Part shown: in pieces, positions 25,884-37,218 of the stretch
Layout of the letters: each line of letters begins with the position of its first letter
How positions within the stretch are numbered: the stretch's first letter is position 1
DNA from: Pseudomonas oryzihabitans
GTDB lineage: Bacteria; Pseudomonadota; Gammaproteobacteria; Pseudomonadales; Pseudomonadaceae
Length of the DNA: 64,000 bases
Direction: 5' to 3'
Assembly: GCF_001518815.1 (NCBI RefSeq)
Contig: NZ_CP013987.1
Location: forward strand, 1,467,001 to 1,531,000
Position numbers and translations under genes: made by a program
The notes under the pieces: generated by a model
The model's database searches: none
The model's input: only the letters and a program-made list of their open reading frames with translations
Told to the model about the DNA's origin: nothing

Positions 25884-26063
25884 TCACTCGGCGTGCGACG
25901 CGCCGTCATGTTCGATTTGCTCTTTATACTCCAGGGCATCCGCTTCGCTCTGGTAGACACCGACCAATTCCCCTTCCTGTTTCACGTCCCACAGATGCAT
26001 GCCCAGGCCACGGGCTTCGCGGGACATATGGTCTTCGTCACGTTCGGTTACGGTAATGGTCAT
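25884..26063 (-). CDS. Small conserved-looking protein, 59 aa
   Basis: Function not recognised. It is an acidic, soluble 59-residue protein with no signal or Cys: it starts MTITVTERDEDHMSREARGL, has a central HLWDVKQEGELVGVY strand pattern and a helical DALEYKEQIEHD. The start at 26063 is strongly supported by AAGGAG 8 nt upstream; the much longer frame reaching upstream is rejected because it is antisense to the acetyltransferase gene. It has its own terminator. Confidence 0.75.
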   Translation of the reverse strand: MTITVTERDEDHMSREARGLGMHLWDVKQEGELVGVYQSEADALEYKEQIEHDGASHAE

Positions 26064-26238
26064 GTTGTATCTCCTTGGTCGAGCCCGCACTACGGCAGGG
26101 CTTGAAGCCCATACTAGAGCGTTTCGCTTCAGGACCAAGGCGTATCTCGGCAACAAGTCGTTACAACTTCTGCGACAATCTGTCGCGCACCTTGCTGTCA
26201 TCAGGCCATCGCTCTGTCGCCGATGTCTGGAATCCTTC

Positions 26239-26721
26239 GTGACACCTACTGCTTGCTCTGCCCAGCTGCGGCTTGCCACCTTGGCCGATGTAGAGGCTCT
26301 GTTCGCCGTCCGGCTTGCGGTTACCGACAATGTCCTGACTCGGGAACAGCTCGCTGACCTGGGTATAACCCCGGCATCGATCGCTGAACTGCTGGCTGCT
26401 GCGCCCTGTGCCTGGGTAGTGGAGGTGGATGGCGAGGTGGTGGGCTTCAGTCTGGTCGATCTGGTGGCGGGAGAGGTCTTCGCCCTGTTTGTCAGACCCG
26501 AATGGCAAGCCCAGGGTTTCGGCGCTCGCCTGTTGGCCGCGGCTGAGACCGCGCTGTTTCGCCAGCATGCCCTCATCTGGCTGGTCACCGACGGAGCGCC
26601 CTCGGTGAGGGCCAATGCTTTCTATCAGGCGCAGGGTTGGCGCCACGTCGCTCAGTTGCAGGGCACCGACGTGCGCTACGAGAAGAGCCGCAGCGTCGAG
26701 CAGCATGTCGAAGCTACCTGA
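26239..26721 (+). CDS. GNAT family N-acetyltransferase (GTG start)
   Basis: About 160 residues. LRLATLADVEALFAVR at the start, central strands AWVVEVDGEVVGFSLV and GEVFALFVRPEWQAQGFGARLL (acetyl-CoA motif A), and C-terminal ANAFYQAQGWRHV are classical GNAT features. No ATG precedes the domain at a sensible distance, so GTG at 26239 is taken; the long upstream extension would overlap the divergent small gene. Substrate unknown. Confidence 0.78.
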   Translation: MTPTACSAQLRLATLADVEALFAVRLAVTDNVLTREQLADLGITPASIAELLAAAPCAWVVEVDGEVVGFSLVDLVAGEVFALFVRPEWQAQGFGARLLAAAETALFRQHALIWLVTDGAPSVRANAFYQAQGWRHVAQLQGTDVRYEKSRSVEQHVEAT

Positions 26722-26738
26722 TGAGCGCTGACCCTAGG

Positions 26739-26765
26739 CAAAAAAACGCCCTCCGAAGAGGGCGT
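26739..26765 (-). terminator. Rho-independent terminator of the purM-purN-DUF3108 operon
   Basis: ACGCCCTC-CGAA-GAGGGCGT, 8-bp stem and 4-nt loop, with seven A on the plus strand (a T-run for the minus transcript), 18 bp after the DUF3108 stop. Confidence 0.9.
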
Positions 26766-26782
26766 CATCATTGCGACCAGGA

Positions 26783-27496
26783 TCAGTTGGCGCCTTTCAC
26801 CGTGCGCCCGTTGACCGAGCCTTCCTTGAGGCTGGTCTGGTATTCCTTGCCGTCGCTCTCCTGCTGGTAGAGACGCACCAGCAGGTAGTCCCAATCCTTG
26901 GCGAACCACAGTTCGGTCTTGCGGCTGCTCTTGGTGGGATCACGCACGCGCTCCACCTTGATGGCATCGAACAGACCTAGCGGAGTGCGGATGCGCTCCG
27001 GACCGATGACGCGGAAGTCATAGGTGTCGATGCTGTCACCGTCGACGATCTGGTAGCTCATGCTCTTCTTGCCGTCGGCGACGTCCTGCTGCAGCTTGAG
27101 CTGGTAAGTCGACTTGTCCAGCAGACCACGATCCAGGGTCAGGCTGACCGGATCGTCCTTGTCCTTGCCGGTAACCTTCTTGGCGGCCCAGTCGAAGGTC
27201 AGTTCGCTCTCGCGGCTCTTGCCCAATCCGCTGCGCTTGTATTGGTAGGTATCCGGCAGGAAGGCTTCGCCCTCGCGGCGGAAGGTGCTGGACTCATTGA
27301 GGCCGGCGACCAGCATGGAGGCTTCGAACTTCAGCTCCCAGCGACCATCGGCTTCTTTCTCCAGCGAGCGTTCGGCGGAGCCGCTGACCGGCATCTGCTT
27401 CCAGTCGGCGGTGTAGCTGGCCGTGAAGGGCTGCAGGTCGAAGGCGAAGGCCGAGGCACTGCAGAGGGTGGCCAATAGGAACAACAGACGTCGCAT
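26783..27496 (-). CDS. DUF3108 periplasmic protein
   Basis: 237 residues with a signal peptide (MRRLLFLLATLCSASAFA) and a DUF3108 beta-rich domain (FTASYTADWKQMPVSGSAERSL..., GPERIRTPLGLFDAIKVER, TELWFAKDWDYLLVRL). Function unknown; it may bind a lipid or envelope component. It lies 15 bp downstream of purN, and this purM-purN-DUF3108 order is conserved in pseudomonads. Confidence 0.88.
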   Translation of the reverse strand: MRRLLFLLATLCSASAFAFDLQPFTASYTADWKQMPVSGSAERSLEKEADGRWELKFEASMLVAGLNESSTFRREGEAFLPDTYQYKRSGLGKSRESELTFDWAAKKVTGKDKDDPVSLTLDRGLLDKSTYQLKLQQDVADGKKSMSYQIVDGDSIDTYDFRVIGPERIRTPLGLFDAIKVERVRDPTKSSRKTELWFAKDWDYLLVRLYQQESDGKEYQTSLKEGSVNGRTVKGAN

Positions 27497-27511
27497 CAGT
27501 TTCTCCTTGGA

Positions 27512-28180
27512 TCAGGAAAGGGAGGCCGCGACCGTCAGCGACGGCAGCGTGGCCCCGGTAGGCGGCAGCGCCTGGCCATCGAGCTCGGCACCCAGGGTAC
27601 CCAGCCGCAGACGACCTTCGGCGAACAACCGCACCGCCACAGGATAAAGGAGGTGCTCGGCGGCGTGTACCCGTGTTGCCAGGCTCTCCGCCGTATCTTC
27701 CGCCAGGACCGGCACCCGTGACTGCAGGACGACGGGACCGCCATCCAGTTCTTCGGTGACGAAGTGCACGCTGCAGCCATGCCAGGCATCGCCAGCGTCG
27801 AGGGCCCGTTGATGGGTATGCAGCCCCTTGTACAGCGGCAGCAGCGAGGGATGGATATTGAGCAGGCGGCCCTGGTAGCGCCGCACGAAGGTCGGCGTGA
27901 GGATGCGCATGAAGCCGGCCAGGACCACCAAGTCGGCGCCCTGGGCGTCGATGGCGGCCGCCAGGGCCGCATCGAAGCTGTCACGATCGCCATGCTCGCG
28001 GTGGTCGATCACCTGGGTGGCGATCCCGGCCTGACGGGCCCGCTCCAGGCCATAGGCCTCGGCGCGGTTGGCGATCACCGCCGCGATCCGCACGGGCGGT
28101 GTCGCAGCGTCGATCAGAGCTTGCAGGTTGCTGCCGTGGCCGGAGATGAGCACCACCACGGCGCAGTCGGCAGGGCTCAT
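27512..28180 (-). CDS. purN: Phosphoribosylglycinamide formyltransferase PurN
   Basis: Transfers a formyl group from 10-formyl-THF to GAR in the third step of purine synthesis. 222 residues, normal length. Motifs: [15 protein letters not shown] for phosphate binding, the catalytic Asn-His-Asp set seen in [25 protein letters not shown] and the EAYGLERA region. Overlaps purM by 4 bp. Confidence 0.96.
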   Translation of the reverse strand: MSPADCAVVVLISGHGSNLQALIDAATPPVRIAAVIANRAEAYGLERARQAGIATQVIDHREHGDRDSFDAALAAAIDAQGADLVVLAGFMRILTPTFVRRYQGRLLNIHPSLLPLYKGLHTHQRALDAGDAWHGCSVHFVTEELDGGPVVLQSRVPVLAEDTAESLATRVHAAEHLLYPVAVRLFAEGRLRLGTLGAELDGQALPPTGATLPSLTVAASLS

Positions 28181-29238
28181 CCGTGCTGTTTCAGATTGTT
28201 CAGTACGACCTGGTCGGCGCCCTCGGCGGCCTGCTCGATACGGCCGATCACCCAGGGCTGCTCGCCCTCGGCACGCAGCACCTGCAGGGCGCCTTCTACC
28301 TGATCCTGGGCCACGCAGATGACCATGCCGACACCGCAGTTCAGTACACGGTGCATCTCGGTCTCATCGACGTTGCCCTGCTGCTGCAGCCAGTCGAACA
28401 CCGCCGGACGCTGCCAGCTGGCCACGTCCACCACCGCCTGGGCACCCTCGGGCAGCACGCGCGGGATGTTGTCCAGGAGACCGCCGCCGGTGATGTGGGC
28501 CATGGCCTTGACCGCACCGGTCTCCTTGATCAGCTTGAGCAGCGGCTTCACATAGATGCGGGTGGGCGCCATCAGCAGTTCGGTCAGCGGCTGGCCGTCG
28601 AGCTGGATGTTCTCGATGTCGGCGCCGGCTACCTCGATGATCTTGCGGATCAGCGAATAGCCGTTGGAGTGCGGGCCGGAGGAGGGCAGGGCGATCAGGG
28701 CGTCGCCGGTGGCGACCTTGGAACCGTCGATGATCTCGGACTTTTCCACCACGCCGACGCAGAAGCCGGCCAGGTCGTAGTCTTCGCCTTCGTACATGCC
28801 GGGCATCTCGGCGGTCTCGCCACCCACCAGGGAGCAGCCAGCCTGTTCGCAACCGGTGCCGATGCCGGTCACCACCTGGGCGGCGACATCGACATTGAGC
28901 TTGCCGGTGGCGTAGTAGTCGAGGAAGAACAGCGGTTCGGCACCGCAGACCACCAGGTCGTTGACGCACATGGCCACCAGGTCGATGCCGATGCTGTCGT
29001 GCTTGGCCAGGTTCATGGCCAGACGCAGCTTGGTGCCGACGCCGTCGGTGCCGGAGACCAGTACCGGCTGGCGATAGCCTGCCGGGATCTCGCACAGGGC
29101 ACCAAAGCCCCCCAGGCCGCCCATGACTTCCGGGCGGGCGGTGCGCTTGGCGACGCCCTTGATGCGTTCTACCAGAGCCTCACCGGCGTCGATGTCTACA
29201 CCGGCGTCCTTGTAGCTCAGCTGGGGTTGTTTGCTCAT
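28177..29238 (-). CDS. purM: Phosphoribosylformylglycinamidine cyclo-ligase PurM
   Basis: ATP-dependent closure of the imidazole ring to AIR, fifth step of purine synthesis. 353 residues. The start [19 protein letters not shown] is typical; other motifs are [51 protein letters not shown] and GVGMVICV. First gene of purM-purN-DUF3108. Confidence 0.97.
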   Translation of the reverse strand: MSKQPQLSYKDAGVDIDAGEALVERIKGVAKRTARPEVMGGLGGFGALCEIPAGYRQPVLVSGTDGVGTKLRLAMNLAKHDSIGIDLVAMCVNDLVVCGAEPLFFLDYYATGKLNVDVAAQVVTGIGTGCEQAGCSLVGGETAEMPGMYEGEDYDLAGFCVGVVEKSEIIDGSKVATGDALIALPSSGPHSNGYSLIRKIIEVAGADIENIQLDGQPLTELLMAPTRIYVKPLLKLIKETGAVKAMAHITGGGLLDNIPRVLPEGAQAVVDVASWQRPAVFDWLQQQGNVDETEMHRVLNCGVGMVICVAQDQVEGALQVLRAEGEQPWVIGRIEQAAEGADQVVLNNLKQHG

Positions 29239-29269
29239 GAATCCTGGCCTTTGGCTAATGGCGAAACGA

Positions 29270-29289
29270 GCCGGCTGGCGCCAGCCGGC
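29270..29289. repeat. Perfect 20-bp palindrome in the purM leader
   Basis: GCCGGCTGGCGCCAGCCGGC, its own reverse complement, 31 bp upstream of the purM start. It could be an operator or a leader hairpin. Nothing else is recognised in 29239-29524, which should also hold the divergent DUF2066 promoter. Confidence 0.5.
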
Positions 29290-29524
29290 AATGAGGCGGG
29301 CGATTTTACCAGAAGCCGTGCCAAAGCACGCGGCCCGCCGCAGCCTCCGGTCCGGGCGGCGATGGCACCCGGCCAGCCCCCTGTGGTCTGAGCCTGACCG
29401 CCTGCGAATTCGCCGGCTCGGTGCCGGCCTGCTGCGGGCTTCTTCGCAGCCTGGGTTCCCGCACCCTTGCCCGCGGGTCAGGCGGCTTTTAAGGTATGCC
29501 CCTTGCCCTTTCTATGGAATCGCC

Positions 29525-30613
29525 ATGCGCCGTCTCGTCCTTCCGTTGCTCGCTTCGCTGCTGGTCCTGAGTCCGCTCGCCCGCGCCGAGGTGGTGGACA
29601 ACCTCTACCAGGTCCGCGAGCCGGTGGCCTCGCAACAACCGGACGAGCGCAATGCCGCCCTCAAGCGCGCCCTGCAGGTGCTGGCCGGACGCCTGACCGG
29701 TAACCCCCAAGCCGGCCAGACCCCGGGTCTTGCCAGTGCCCTGGCGGCGCCCGAATCCCTGATCAGCCAGTACAGCTATGACGCCGGTCCGCCGGAAGTG
29801 CTGGTGGCCAACTTCGACCCGGCCGCTACCGAGCGCGCCCTGGGCCAGGCGGGTCTGTCGGTGTGGGGCGCCAATCGTCCGGTGGTGATGATCTGGTGGC
29901 TCAACGACGCCGACAGCGGGGCGACCCTGCTGGGTGACGGCCAACCCGCCAGCACCGGTGTGCAGCGCGGTGCCCAGCGCGCCGGCCTGCCGATTCGCCT
30001 GCCGCTGGCCGATCTCAACGAACAGCTGGCTGGCACCGCCGCCAACATCGACGCCAACGATCCGACCGCCTTGCGCCAGGCCTCCGAGCGCTATGGCGCC
30101 AATGCACTGCTGGCGGTACATGCCAAGCCCCAGGGTAATAGCTGGCAGGCCCAGTGGCGGCTGTGGAACGGTGGCGCTGCCGAGCAGGGCAGCAGCCAGG
30201 CAGCCGACCAGGACGCCCTGGCCGCAGCCGTCCTGCAGGACGTCGCCGGGCGCCTGTCGAAGAAATTCGTCTCCCGTCCTGGCACCACCCAGCCGCTGAC
30301 CCTGGTGGCCGACAACTCCAACTTCGAGCGCTATGCCCAGCTGCAGAAGGTCCTGGAGCCCCTGTCGAGCCGCCTGGTGAAAGTCGAGGGTACCCAGCTG
30401 ACCTATGACCTGACGGGCAATCCCGACCAGCTCCAGGCACAGCTTGGCCTGGCCGGTCTGCAGCCGGCTTCCGCGCCGGCCGCCCCCGCGTCCCCCGCAC
30501 CGGCGACGCCGGGTGCTCCGGTGGACGCTACCGTTACGCCGACCGCTCCGGCAGCCCAGCCAGCCCCGTCCGCCCAGCCGGCGCGTACCACCCTGTATTT
30601 CCGTTGGCCGTGA
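29525..30613 (+). CDS. DUF2066 periplasmic protein
   Basis: 362 residues: a signal peptide (MRRLVLPLLASLLVLSPLARA), a DUF2066 domain (EVVDNLYQVREPVASQQPDERNAALKRAL and on to about 340), and a Pro/Ala-rich C-terminal tail (about 320-355). Function unknown. It precedes hda with a gap of about 100 bp, the same order as in P. aeruginosa. The ATG at 29525 begins right at the signal peptide; a longer frame lacks any such logic. Confidence 0.88.
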   Translation: MRRLVLPLLASLLVLSPLARAEVVDNLYQVREPVASQQPDERNAALKRALQVLAGRLTGNPQAGQTPGLASALAAPESLISQYSYDAGPPEVLVANFDPAATERALGQAGLSVWGANRPVVMIWWLNDADSGATLLGDGQPASTGVQRGAQRAGLPIRLPLADLNEQLAGTAANIDANDPTALRQASERYGANALLAVHAKPQGNSWQAQWRLWNGGAAEQGSSQAADQDALAAAVLQDVAGRLSKKFVSRPGTTQPLTLVADNSNFERYAQLQKVLEPLSSRLVKVEGTQLTYDLTGNPDQLQAQLGLAGLQPASAPAAPASPAPATPGAPVDATVTPTAPAAQPAPSAQPARTTLYFRWP

Positions 30614-30710
30614 GGGTAGACGGCCAACACTGAAGCGGCTGCTGCGAGGGGGCCAGGATTTGGTTAGACTTGGCGCCCTCGCGAAACTGCCAAGAGCCGT
30701 TCGAGCTGGC

Positions 30711-31415
30711 ATGATGCCTTTACAGCTGCCCCTGGGTATTCGTCTGCGTGACGACGCCACCTTCGTCAATTACTACCCTGGCGCCAATGCTGCGGCGCTC
30801 GGCTATGTCGAGCGTCTCTGCGACGCCGATGCCGGCTGGACGGAAAGTCTGATCTATCTGTGGGGCGGCGCGGGTGCCGGCCGCAGTCATCTGATGCAGG
30901 CGGCCTGTCACCGCCTGGAAGAGCTGGGCGAGCGGGCCATCTACCTGCCCATGGGTGAACTGGCCGACTATGGCGTGGAGTTGTTCGACAACCTCGAGCA
31001 GTGCGAGCTGGTCTGCCTCGACGATCTCGACGCCCTGGCCGGCCAGCGACGCTGGGAAGAGGCGCTCTTCCACCTGTTCAATCGTCTGCGCGATGCCGGC
31101 AAACGCCTGCTCATCTCCAGTACCGCATCGCCGCGGCAACTGCCGGTACAGCTGGCCGATCTCAAGTCACGTCTGACCCTGGCACTGGTCTTCCAGCTGC
31201 GACCCCTGTCCGACGAAGACAAGCTGCGCGCCTTGCAGCTGCGCGCCTCTCGTCGCGGCCTGCACCTGACCGACGAGGTCGGCCGCTTCATCCTCTCGCG
31301 CAACACCCGCAGCATGGACGCCCTGTTCGACATGCTCGAACGTCTGGATCAGGCCTCGCTGCAGGCGCGGCGCAAGCTCACCATTCCCTTCGTCAAGGAA
31401 ATCATGGGCTGGTAG
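30711..31415 (+). CDS. hda: DnaA regulatory inactivator Hda
   Basis: AAA+ DnaA paralogue that, with the DNA-loaded beta clamp, stimulates hydrolysis of DnaA-ATP to stop re-initiation. 234 residues, normal length. The N-terminus MPLQLPLGIRLRDDATF contains the QLPL clamp-binding motif. Further on: NYYPGANAAAL, a P-loop-like GGAGAGRSHLMQAA, LVCLDDLDAL (Walker B) and sensor region STASPRQLP. The true start may be the next ATG (30714), matching family N-termini better. Confidence 0.94.
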   Translation: MMPLQLPLGIRLRDDATFVNYYPGANAAALGYVERLCDADAGWTESLIYLWGGAGAGRSHLMQAACHRLEELGERAIYLPMGELADYGVELFDNLEQCELVCLDDLDALAGQRRWEEALFHLFNRLRDAGKRLLISSTASPRQLPVQLADLKSRLTLALVFQLRPLSDEDKLRALQLRASRRGLHLTDEVGRFILSRNTRSMDALFDMLERLDQASLQARRKLTIPFVKEIMGW

Positions 31416-31430
31416 CCGTGCCGGCTACCG

Positions 31431-32380
<950 letters not shown>

Positions 32381-32471
32381 GGGCTGATCCATAGAAGGTA
32401 AGATGCCCATTGTAGCGGGTTGGCGAGGACTGCCGCGCCAGCCCTTGACCGTGCCTTTCGAGGAACCGCCA

Positions 32472-33719
32472 ATGCCGGCCCGCTTGCGTGAACTGCTGTC
32501 CTTCGTTCGCTACCTCGCCGACCGCTTCATCGAAGACCGCGCGCCCAACAATGCCGCGGCCCTGACCTACACCACGCTGTTCGCCGTGGTCCCGGTGATG
32601 ACCGTGACCTTCGCCATGCTCTCGGCGATTCCGGCCTTCCAGGGCACCGAAGTCCAGATCCAGGCCTTCATCTTCCGCAATTTCGTGCCCTCCACCGGGG
32701 CGACCCTGGAAGAATACTTGCGCAACTTCATCGAGCAGGCCCGGCACCTGACCTGGCTGGGCGTGGCCCTGCTGGCGGTGACGTCCTTCTTCATGCTGGT
32801 GACGGTGGAAAAGACCTTCAACGACATCTGGCGCGTACGCATCCCCCGGCGCGGGGTCTCCAGCTTCCTGCTCTACTGGGCGGTGCTCAGCCTGGGCCCC
32901 CTGCTGCTGGGCGCCGGTTTCGCCATGAGCACCTACCTGGCCTCGGTGGCCCTGGTCTTTGGCTCCTACGGCATGTCCGGCGCCCAGATGCTGCTCAAGG
33001 TCACGCCACTGCTGTTCAGCATCGCCGCCTTCACCCTGATGTACGCCGCCGTGCCTAACACCCGGGTACCCCTACGCCACGCGCTGATCGGCGGTGCCCT
33101 GACCGGGGTGCTGTTCGAAGCGGCCAAGAGCCTGTTCGGTCTCTATGTCTTCTATTTCCCCGGCTACCAGCTGATCTATGGCGCCTTCGCCACGGTGCCG
33201 CTGTTCCTGGTCTGGATCTATGTCTGCTGGCTGATCGTGTTGCTGGGGGCGGAGGTGGTGTGCAGCCTGTCCACCACCCATCATTGGCGGCGCGCGCCGC
33301 TGCCGGCGTTCTTCATCCTGCTCGCCGTACTGCGGGCCTTTCTGGAGCGGCAGCAAAGCGGTTCCAGTCTGCACCTGGGGCGGTTGCACCAGGCCGGCTG
33401 GAAGCTGCCGGAGCACGAATGGCACGCAGTGCTGGCGTTCCTGCAACAGGAGCGTCTGGTCTGCCAGAACGACAGCGGTCACTGGGTACTCTGCCGCGAC
33501 CTGCACGGCTATGCCCTGCTGGATCTGCTGGACCGCTCCCCCTGGACACCTCCCGCACCGGACTGCTGGCCGCCCGCCGAACGTTTTCCCGGTGACTGGT
33601 ATCCGCAGCTGCGGGAAGCCTTCGCGCGGCTGCAGGCACAGCGTCATGAACTGCTCGCCGGCAGCGTGGCCCACTGGCTCAAGGTCGCGCCGGTGCTGGA
33701 AGAAAGGGGCGCCCAATGA
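32472..33719 (+). CDS. YihY/UPF0761 membrane protein (BrkB family)
   Basis: 415 residues. Residues 1-280 hold the YihY domain with about six membrane helices ([66 protein letters not shown]). The C-terminal 130 residues are soluble and look like a winged-helix region ([31 protein letters not shown]). Function not established in the family. Overlaps the acylphosphatase start by 4 bp. ATG at 32472 fits the conserved N-terminus. Confidence 0.88.
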   Translation: MPARLRELLSFVRYLADRFIEDRAPNNAAALTYTTLFAVVPVMTVTFAMLSAIPAFQGTEVQIQAFIFRNFVPSTGATLEEYLRNFIEQARHLTWLGVALLAVTSFFMLVTVEKTFNDIWRVRIPRRGVSSFLLYWAVLSLGPLLLGAGFAMSTYLASVALVFGSYGMSGAQMLLKVTPLLFSIAAFTLMYAAVPNTRVPLRHALIGGALTGVLFEAAKSLFGLYVFYFPGYQLIYGAFATVPLFLVWIYVCWLIVLLGAEVVCSLSTTHHWRRAPLPAFFILLAVLRAFLERQQSGSSLHLGRLHQAGWKLPEHEWHAVLAFLQQERLVCQNDSGHWVLCRDLHGYALLDLLDRSPWTPPAPDCWPPAERFPGDWYPQLREAFARLQAQRHELLAGSVAHWLKVAPVLEERGAQ

Positions 33720-34006
33720 TGAGAGACGGAGCGGCGCGTCACGGCCTGATCAGTGGCCGCGTACAGGGCGTCTACTACCGCGAGAGCACGCGGCAGGAGG
33801 CGCAGCGCCTGGGCGTCACCGGCTGGGTGCGAAATCTGGCGGATGGCCGGGTGGAGTGCCACCTGGAGGGTTCGGTCGAGGCACTGGCCCAGCTGGAACG
33901 CTGGCTCTGGCAGGGGCCGGCAGCGGCCCGGGTGACCGAGGTGGTGCTGGAGGAGGTGGCCTGTGAAGGCTTCACCGACTTCCAGGTCAGGCGCACGGAC
34001 GCCTGA
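33716..34006 (+). CDS. acyP: Acylphosphatase
   Basis: 96-residue enzyme that hydrolyses the carboxyl-phosphate bond of acylphosphates. The catalytic loop [16 protein letters not shown] carries the conserved Arg, and [12 protein letters not shown] the conserved Asn. Full-length ferredoxin-like alpha/beta sandwich. Two ATGs in tandem; the first overlaps the yihY stop. Convergent with proS, 17 bp apart. Confidence 0.92.
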   Translation: MMRDGAARHGLISGRVQGVYYRESTRQEAQRLGVTGWVRNLADGRVECHLEGSVEALAQLERWLWQGPAAARVTEVVLEEVACEGFTDFQVRRTDA

Positions 34007-34022
34007 CCTGAAGCGGTAGTCC

Positions 34023-35729
34023 TCAGCGGGCCTTGAGGAAGTCGACGATCTCGGCCAGGGCGATGTTCTGGCTGTCGCTGTCGGTACGGCCCTTGTATTC
34101 GACCAGACCTTCATTGAGGCCGCGCTCACCGACCACCAGGCGATGGGGAATGCCGATCAGCTCCATGTCGGCGAACTTCACACCGGGGCTGGTCTTCTTG
34201 TCACGGTCGTCCAGCAGCACATCGAAGCCAGCGGCCTTCAGTTCGGCATAGAGGCGATCGGTCGCTTCCTTCACCGCGGCGTTCTCGTACTTCATCGGCA
34301 CCAGGGCGATCTGGAAGGGCGCCAGCGCGGCCGGCCAGCGGATGCCACGCTCGTCGTGGTTCTGCTCGATGGCGGCGGCGACCACGCGGGACACGCCAAT
34401 ACCGTAGCAGCCCATGGCCAGGACGGCGGGTTTGCCTTCTTCGCCCAGTACCGACAACTTCATGGCCTCGCTGTACTTGGTGCCCAGCTGGAAGATGTGG
34501 CCCACTTCGATGCCACGCTTGATCACCAGGGTGCCCTGACCGTCCGGGCTGGGATCGCCGGCCACCACGTTGCGCAGGTCGGCGACCTGGGGCAGCGGCA
34601 GATCGCGCTCCCAGTTGACGCCGAAGTAGTGCTTGTCTTCCTGGTTGGCGCCGATGCCGAAGTCGCTCATCAGGGCGACCGAGCGATCGACGATGCAGGG
34701 AATCGACAGATTCATCGGGCCTAGGGAGCCGGGGCTGGCGCCAATGGCGGCACGGATCTCGGGCTCGGTGGCGAACACCAGGGGGCTGGCGACCTCCGGC
34801 AGGTTGGCTGCCTTGATCTCATTGAGTTCGTGATCGCCACGCACCACCAGGGCGACCAGTTTGCCTTCCTCGGCGCCGCGAACCACCAGGGTCTTCACGG
34901 TCTTCTCGATGGCCAGACCGAATTTCTCCACCAGATCGGCGATGGTCTTGGTGTCGGGGGTGTCTACCAGACGCAGCTCCTCGGTGGCGGCGCCGCGCGC
35001 GGTTTCCCGCGGCAGGGCCTCGGCCTTCTCGATGTTGGCGGCATAGTCGGAGCTGTCGCTGAAGGCGATGTCGTCTTCACCAGAGCCGGCCAGCACATGG
35101 AATTCGTGGGAACCACTGCCACCGATAGAGCCGTTGTCTGCCTGCACCGGGCGGAAATTCAGGCCCAGGCGGCTGAAGACATTGCAGTACGCCTGGTACA
35201 TGGCGTCATAGGTTTGCTGCAGCGACGCCTGGTTCAGGTGGAAGGAGTAGGCATCCTTCATCACGAACTCGCGACCACGCATCAGGCCGAAGCGCGGACG
35301 GATCTCGTCGCGGAACTTGGTCTGGATCTGGTACAGATTGATCGGTAGCTGCTTGTAGCTGTTCAACTCGTTGCGCATCAGGTCGGTAATGACTTCCTCG
35401 TGGGTCGGGCCCACGCAGAAATCGCGCTGATGGCGATCCTTCAGGCGCAGCAGCTCGGGGCCGTACTGCTCCCAGCGACCGGATTCCTGCCACAGCTCGG
35501 CGGGCTGGATCGCCGGCATCAGCACCTCCAGGGCGCCGGTAGCGTTCATTTCCTCGCGCACCACGGCCTCCACCTTGCGCAGCACGCGCAGGCCCAGCGG
35601 CAGCCAGGTATAGAGACCGGAGGCCAGCTTGCGGATCATGCCGGCGCGCAGCAACAGCTGGTGGCTGATCACCACGGCATCGGAAGGGGTTTCTTTGAGG
35701 GTGGACAGCAGGAACTGACTGGTACGCAT
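34023..35729 (-). CDS. proS: Prolyl-tRNA synthetase (bacterial type with editing domain)
   Basis: 568-residue class II synthetase. Motif 1-3 regions are visible as [39 protein letters not shown] and [17 protein letters not shown]. An INS editing domain (about 225-390) is present between motifs 2 and 3, as in E. coli ProS, so mischarged Ala-tRNA(Pro) should be cleared in cis. The C-terminal anticodon-binding domain (about 470-568) ends at the stop. Start at 35729 ([18 protein letters not shown]) is the family start. Confidence 0.97.
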   Translation of the reverse strand: MRTSQFLLSTLKETPSDAVVISHQLLLRAGMIRKLASGLYTWLPLGLRVLRKVEAVVREEMNATGALEVLMPAIQPAELWQESGRWEQYGPELLRLKDRHQRDFCVGPTHEEVITDLMRNELNSYKQLPINLYQIQTKFRDEIRPRFGLMRGREFVMKDAYSFHLNQASLQQTYDAMYQAYCNVFSRLGLNFRPVQADNGSIGGSGSHEFHVLAGSGEDDIAFSDSSDYAANIEKAEALPRETARGAATEELRLVDTPDTKTIADLVEKFGLAIEKTVKTLVVRGAEEGKLVALVVRGDHELNEIKAANLPEVASPLVFATEPEIRAAIGASPGSLGPMNLSIPCIVDRSVALMSDFGIGANQEDKHYFGVNWERDLPLPQVADLRNVVAGDPSPDGQGTLVIKRGIEVGHIFQLGTKYSEAMKLSVLGEEGKPAVLAMGCYGIGVSRVVAAAIEQNHDERGIRWPAALAPFQIALVPMKYENAAVKEATDRLYAELKAAGFDVLLDDRDKKTSPGVKFADMELIGIPHRLVVGERGLNEGLVEYKGRTDSDSQNIALAEIVDFLKAR

Positions 35730-35823
35730 GGCTAGGCGGTCTGTCGGCATCGAGACGGGACCGGCATTGTACGGTGGGGTGGGGCAGGGCGTACAGGGAC
35801 GCGGGCGGTGCTGATCGGAGGCC

Positions 35824-35854
35824 GGAAAAGAACAGCCCGGCGAAGGCCGGGCTG
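35824..35854 (-). terminator. Rho-independent terminator of oprD
   Basis: CAGCCCGGC-GAAG-GCCGGGCTG, 9-bp perfect stem and 4-nt loop, with an A-rich stretch on the plus strand (35825-35832) that is T-rich for the minus transcript; 27 bp past the oprD stop. Confidence 0.8.
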
Positions 35855-35880
35855 CTGGATCGTGCGAGTGACGCTGTCCC

Positions 35881-37218
35881 TTACAGGATGCTCAGCGGGT
35901 ACTCAGTGATCAGGCGGAACTCGTTGACGTTACCGCTACCATTGGAACCGGTGCTGGCATCGCCACGGTGCCAGGTCTGGCGAATGCGGAAGGACAGATC
36001 CTTAGCCGGGCCGCTCTGCAGAACGTACTTAGCTTCGACGTTGGTCTCATGCTCTTTATCGCCGTCTTGGTAGAAACCGGCGTAAGCAGTATTGACGTTT
36101 GGTGCATCGATGCCAGTACCGCGCACATAGCGAGTCATAAAGCTCAGGCCGGGTACACCCAGGGTGGCCATGTTCAGGTCGTAGCGAGCCTGCCAGGACT
36201 TCTCGCCTGGGGCGTTGAAGTCAGAGAACTGGATGGAGTTGGCCAGGAAGATGCTATCGCCGCCGCTACCCAGGGCGCTGCCCTTGCCACCTGCACCGAC
36301 GTAATCGAACGGGGTATCGCCGTTAACCTTCTGAAAGCCCAAGGTGAAGGTATGAGCGTCGATGCTATAGGCAGCTGCCAGCGAAAAGGTGTTATTGCTG
36401 ATGTCACCCAGCTTGGCGCTGCCAGTGTCCTTGGTGTAGTAGTAGTTGGCGTCGAAGGTCAACGACTGATTGGCGCTCAGCGGCTGAACGAAGTTGACGT
36501 TCGCGTAGTACTGGTTCCACAGATCTTCCAGGCGGCCGTAGTACAGCGAGGCGCTCAGTTGATCGTTGAACTTGTACTTGCCGCCTACATAGTCACCCGA
36601 CTTGCTGGTAACACCATTCGGGCCGCCGGTGAGCTGCGCGCCCAGGTTGCCGTCATGGTAGGTGTTGATGTTGTCACGCGCCGCAGTAAAGTGACCTGCT
36701 TCCAAGAATAGGTTCTGAATTTCTTCGCTGGTCAGCATGAAGCCAGTAGCAGTCTGCGGGAACAGGCGGCTGCCGCCCACGGCGAACACAGGCGAGGTTG
36801 GCTGCAGGTTGCCGTACTTCAGAACGGTGTTGGAGATGCGCAGCTTGATCGCGGCACCAGCAGTGGAGTACTCGTCGTTCGGGCTTCCATCATTGCCGAT
36901 CGGCAGGTTGCCAGTGCCGGCATAACCCTTGCCGCCATCCAGTTTAATGCCGAGGTAACCGAAGGCATCCACGCCAACACCGACAGTGCCTTGGGTGAAG
37001 CCCGAAGCATAGTTCAGCAGGAAGCCTTGGCTCCAATCGCGTCGATCATTATTTCCAGGGCCTTGGCGATCCCGGTTGAAATAGTAGTTGCGGTTCAACA
37101 GGGTCAGCTTGCTGTCTTCGACAAAGCCCTTGGACTCGGACTGCTGGTCGGCGAAAGCCAGTTGAGTGGTCCCTGCGGCTACTGCCAGGGCGAGAATGCT
37201 CCACTTCATCGCTTGCAT
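35881..37218 (-). CDS. oprD: OprD-family outer membrane porin
   Basis: 445-residue substrate-specific porin. Signal peptide to about residue 24 ([23 protein letters not shown]); then the OprD start [22 protein letters not shown], repeated amphipathic strands of an 18-strand barrel, and a C-terminal [13 protein letters not shown]. OprD itself takes up basic amino acids and carbapenems; the family has many members and the substrate here is not certain, although the position between proS and the HIT/slyX genes equals that of oprD in P. aeruginosa. AAGGAG lies 8 nt upstream of the chosen ATG. The gene uses A/T-ending codons more than its neighbours. Confidence 0.92.
   Translation of the reverse strand: MQAMKWSILALAVAAGTTQLAFADQQSESKGFVEDSKLTLLNRNYYFNRDRQGPGNNDRRDWSQGFLLNYASGFTQGTVGVGVDAFGYLGIKLDGGKGYAGTGNLPIGNDGSPNDEYSTAGAAIKLRISNTVLKYGNLQPTSPVFAVGGSRLFPQTATGFMLTSEEIQNLFLEAGHFTAARDNINTYHDGNLGAQLTGGPNGVTSKSGDYVGGKYKFNDQLSASLYYGRLEDLWNQYYANVNFVQPLSANQSLTFDANYYYTKDTGSAKLGDISNNTFSLAAAYSIDAHTFTLGFQKVNGDTPFDYVGAGGKGSALGSGGDSIFLANSIQFSDFNAPGEKSWQARYDLNMATLGVPGLSFMTRYVRGTGIDAPNVNTAYAGFYQDGDKEHETNVEAKYVLQSGPAKDLSFRIRQTWHRGDASTGSNGSGNVNEFRLITEYPLSIL

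Noticed and set aside
26063-26615. Long N-terminal extension of the 59-aa protein
   Set aside because: It would be antisense to the acetyltransferase gene over most of its length. The AAGGAG site at the short start is decisive.
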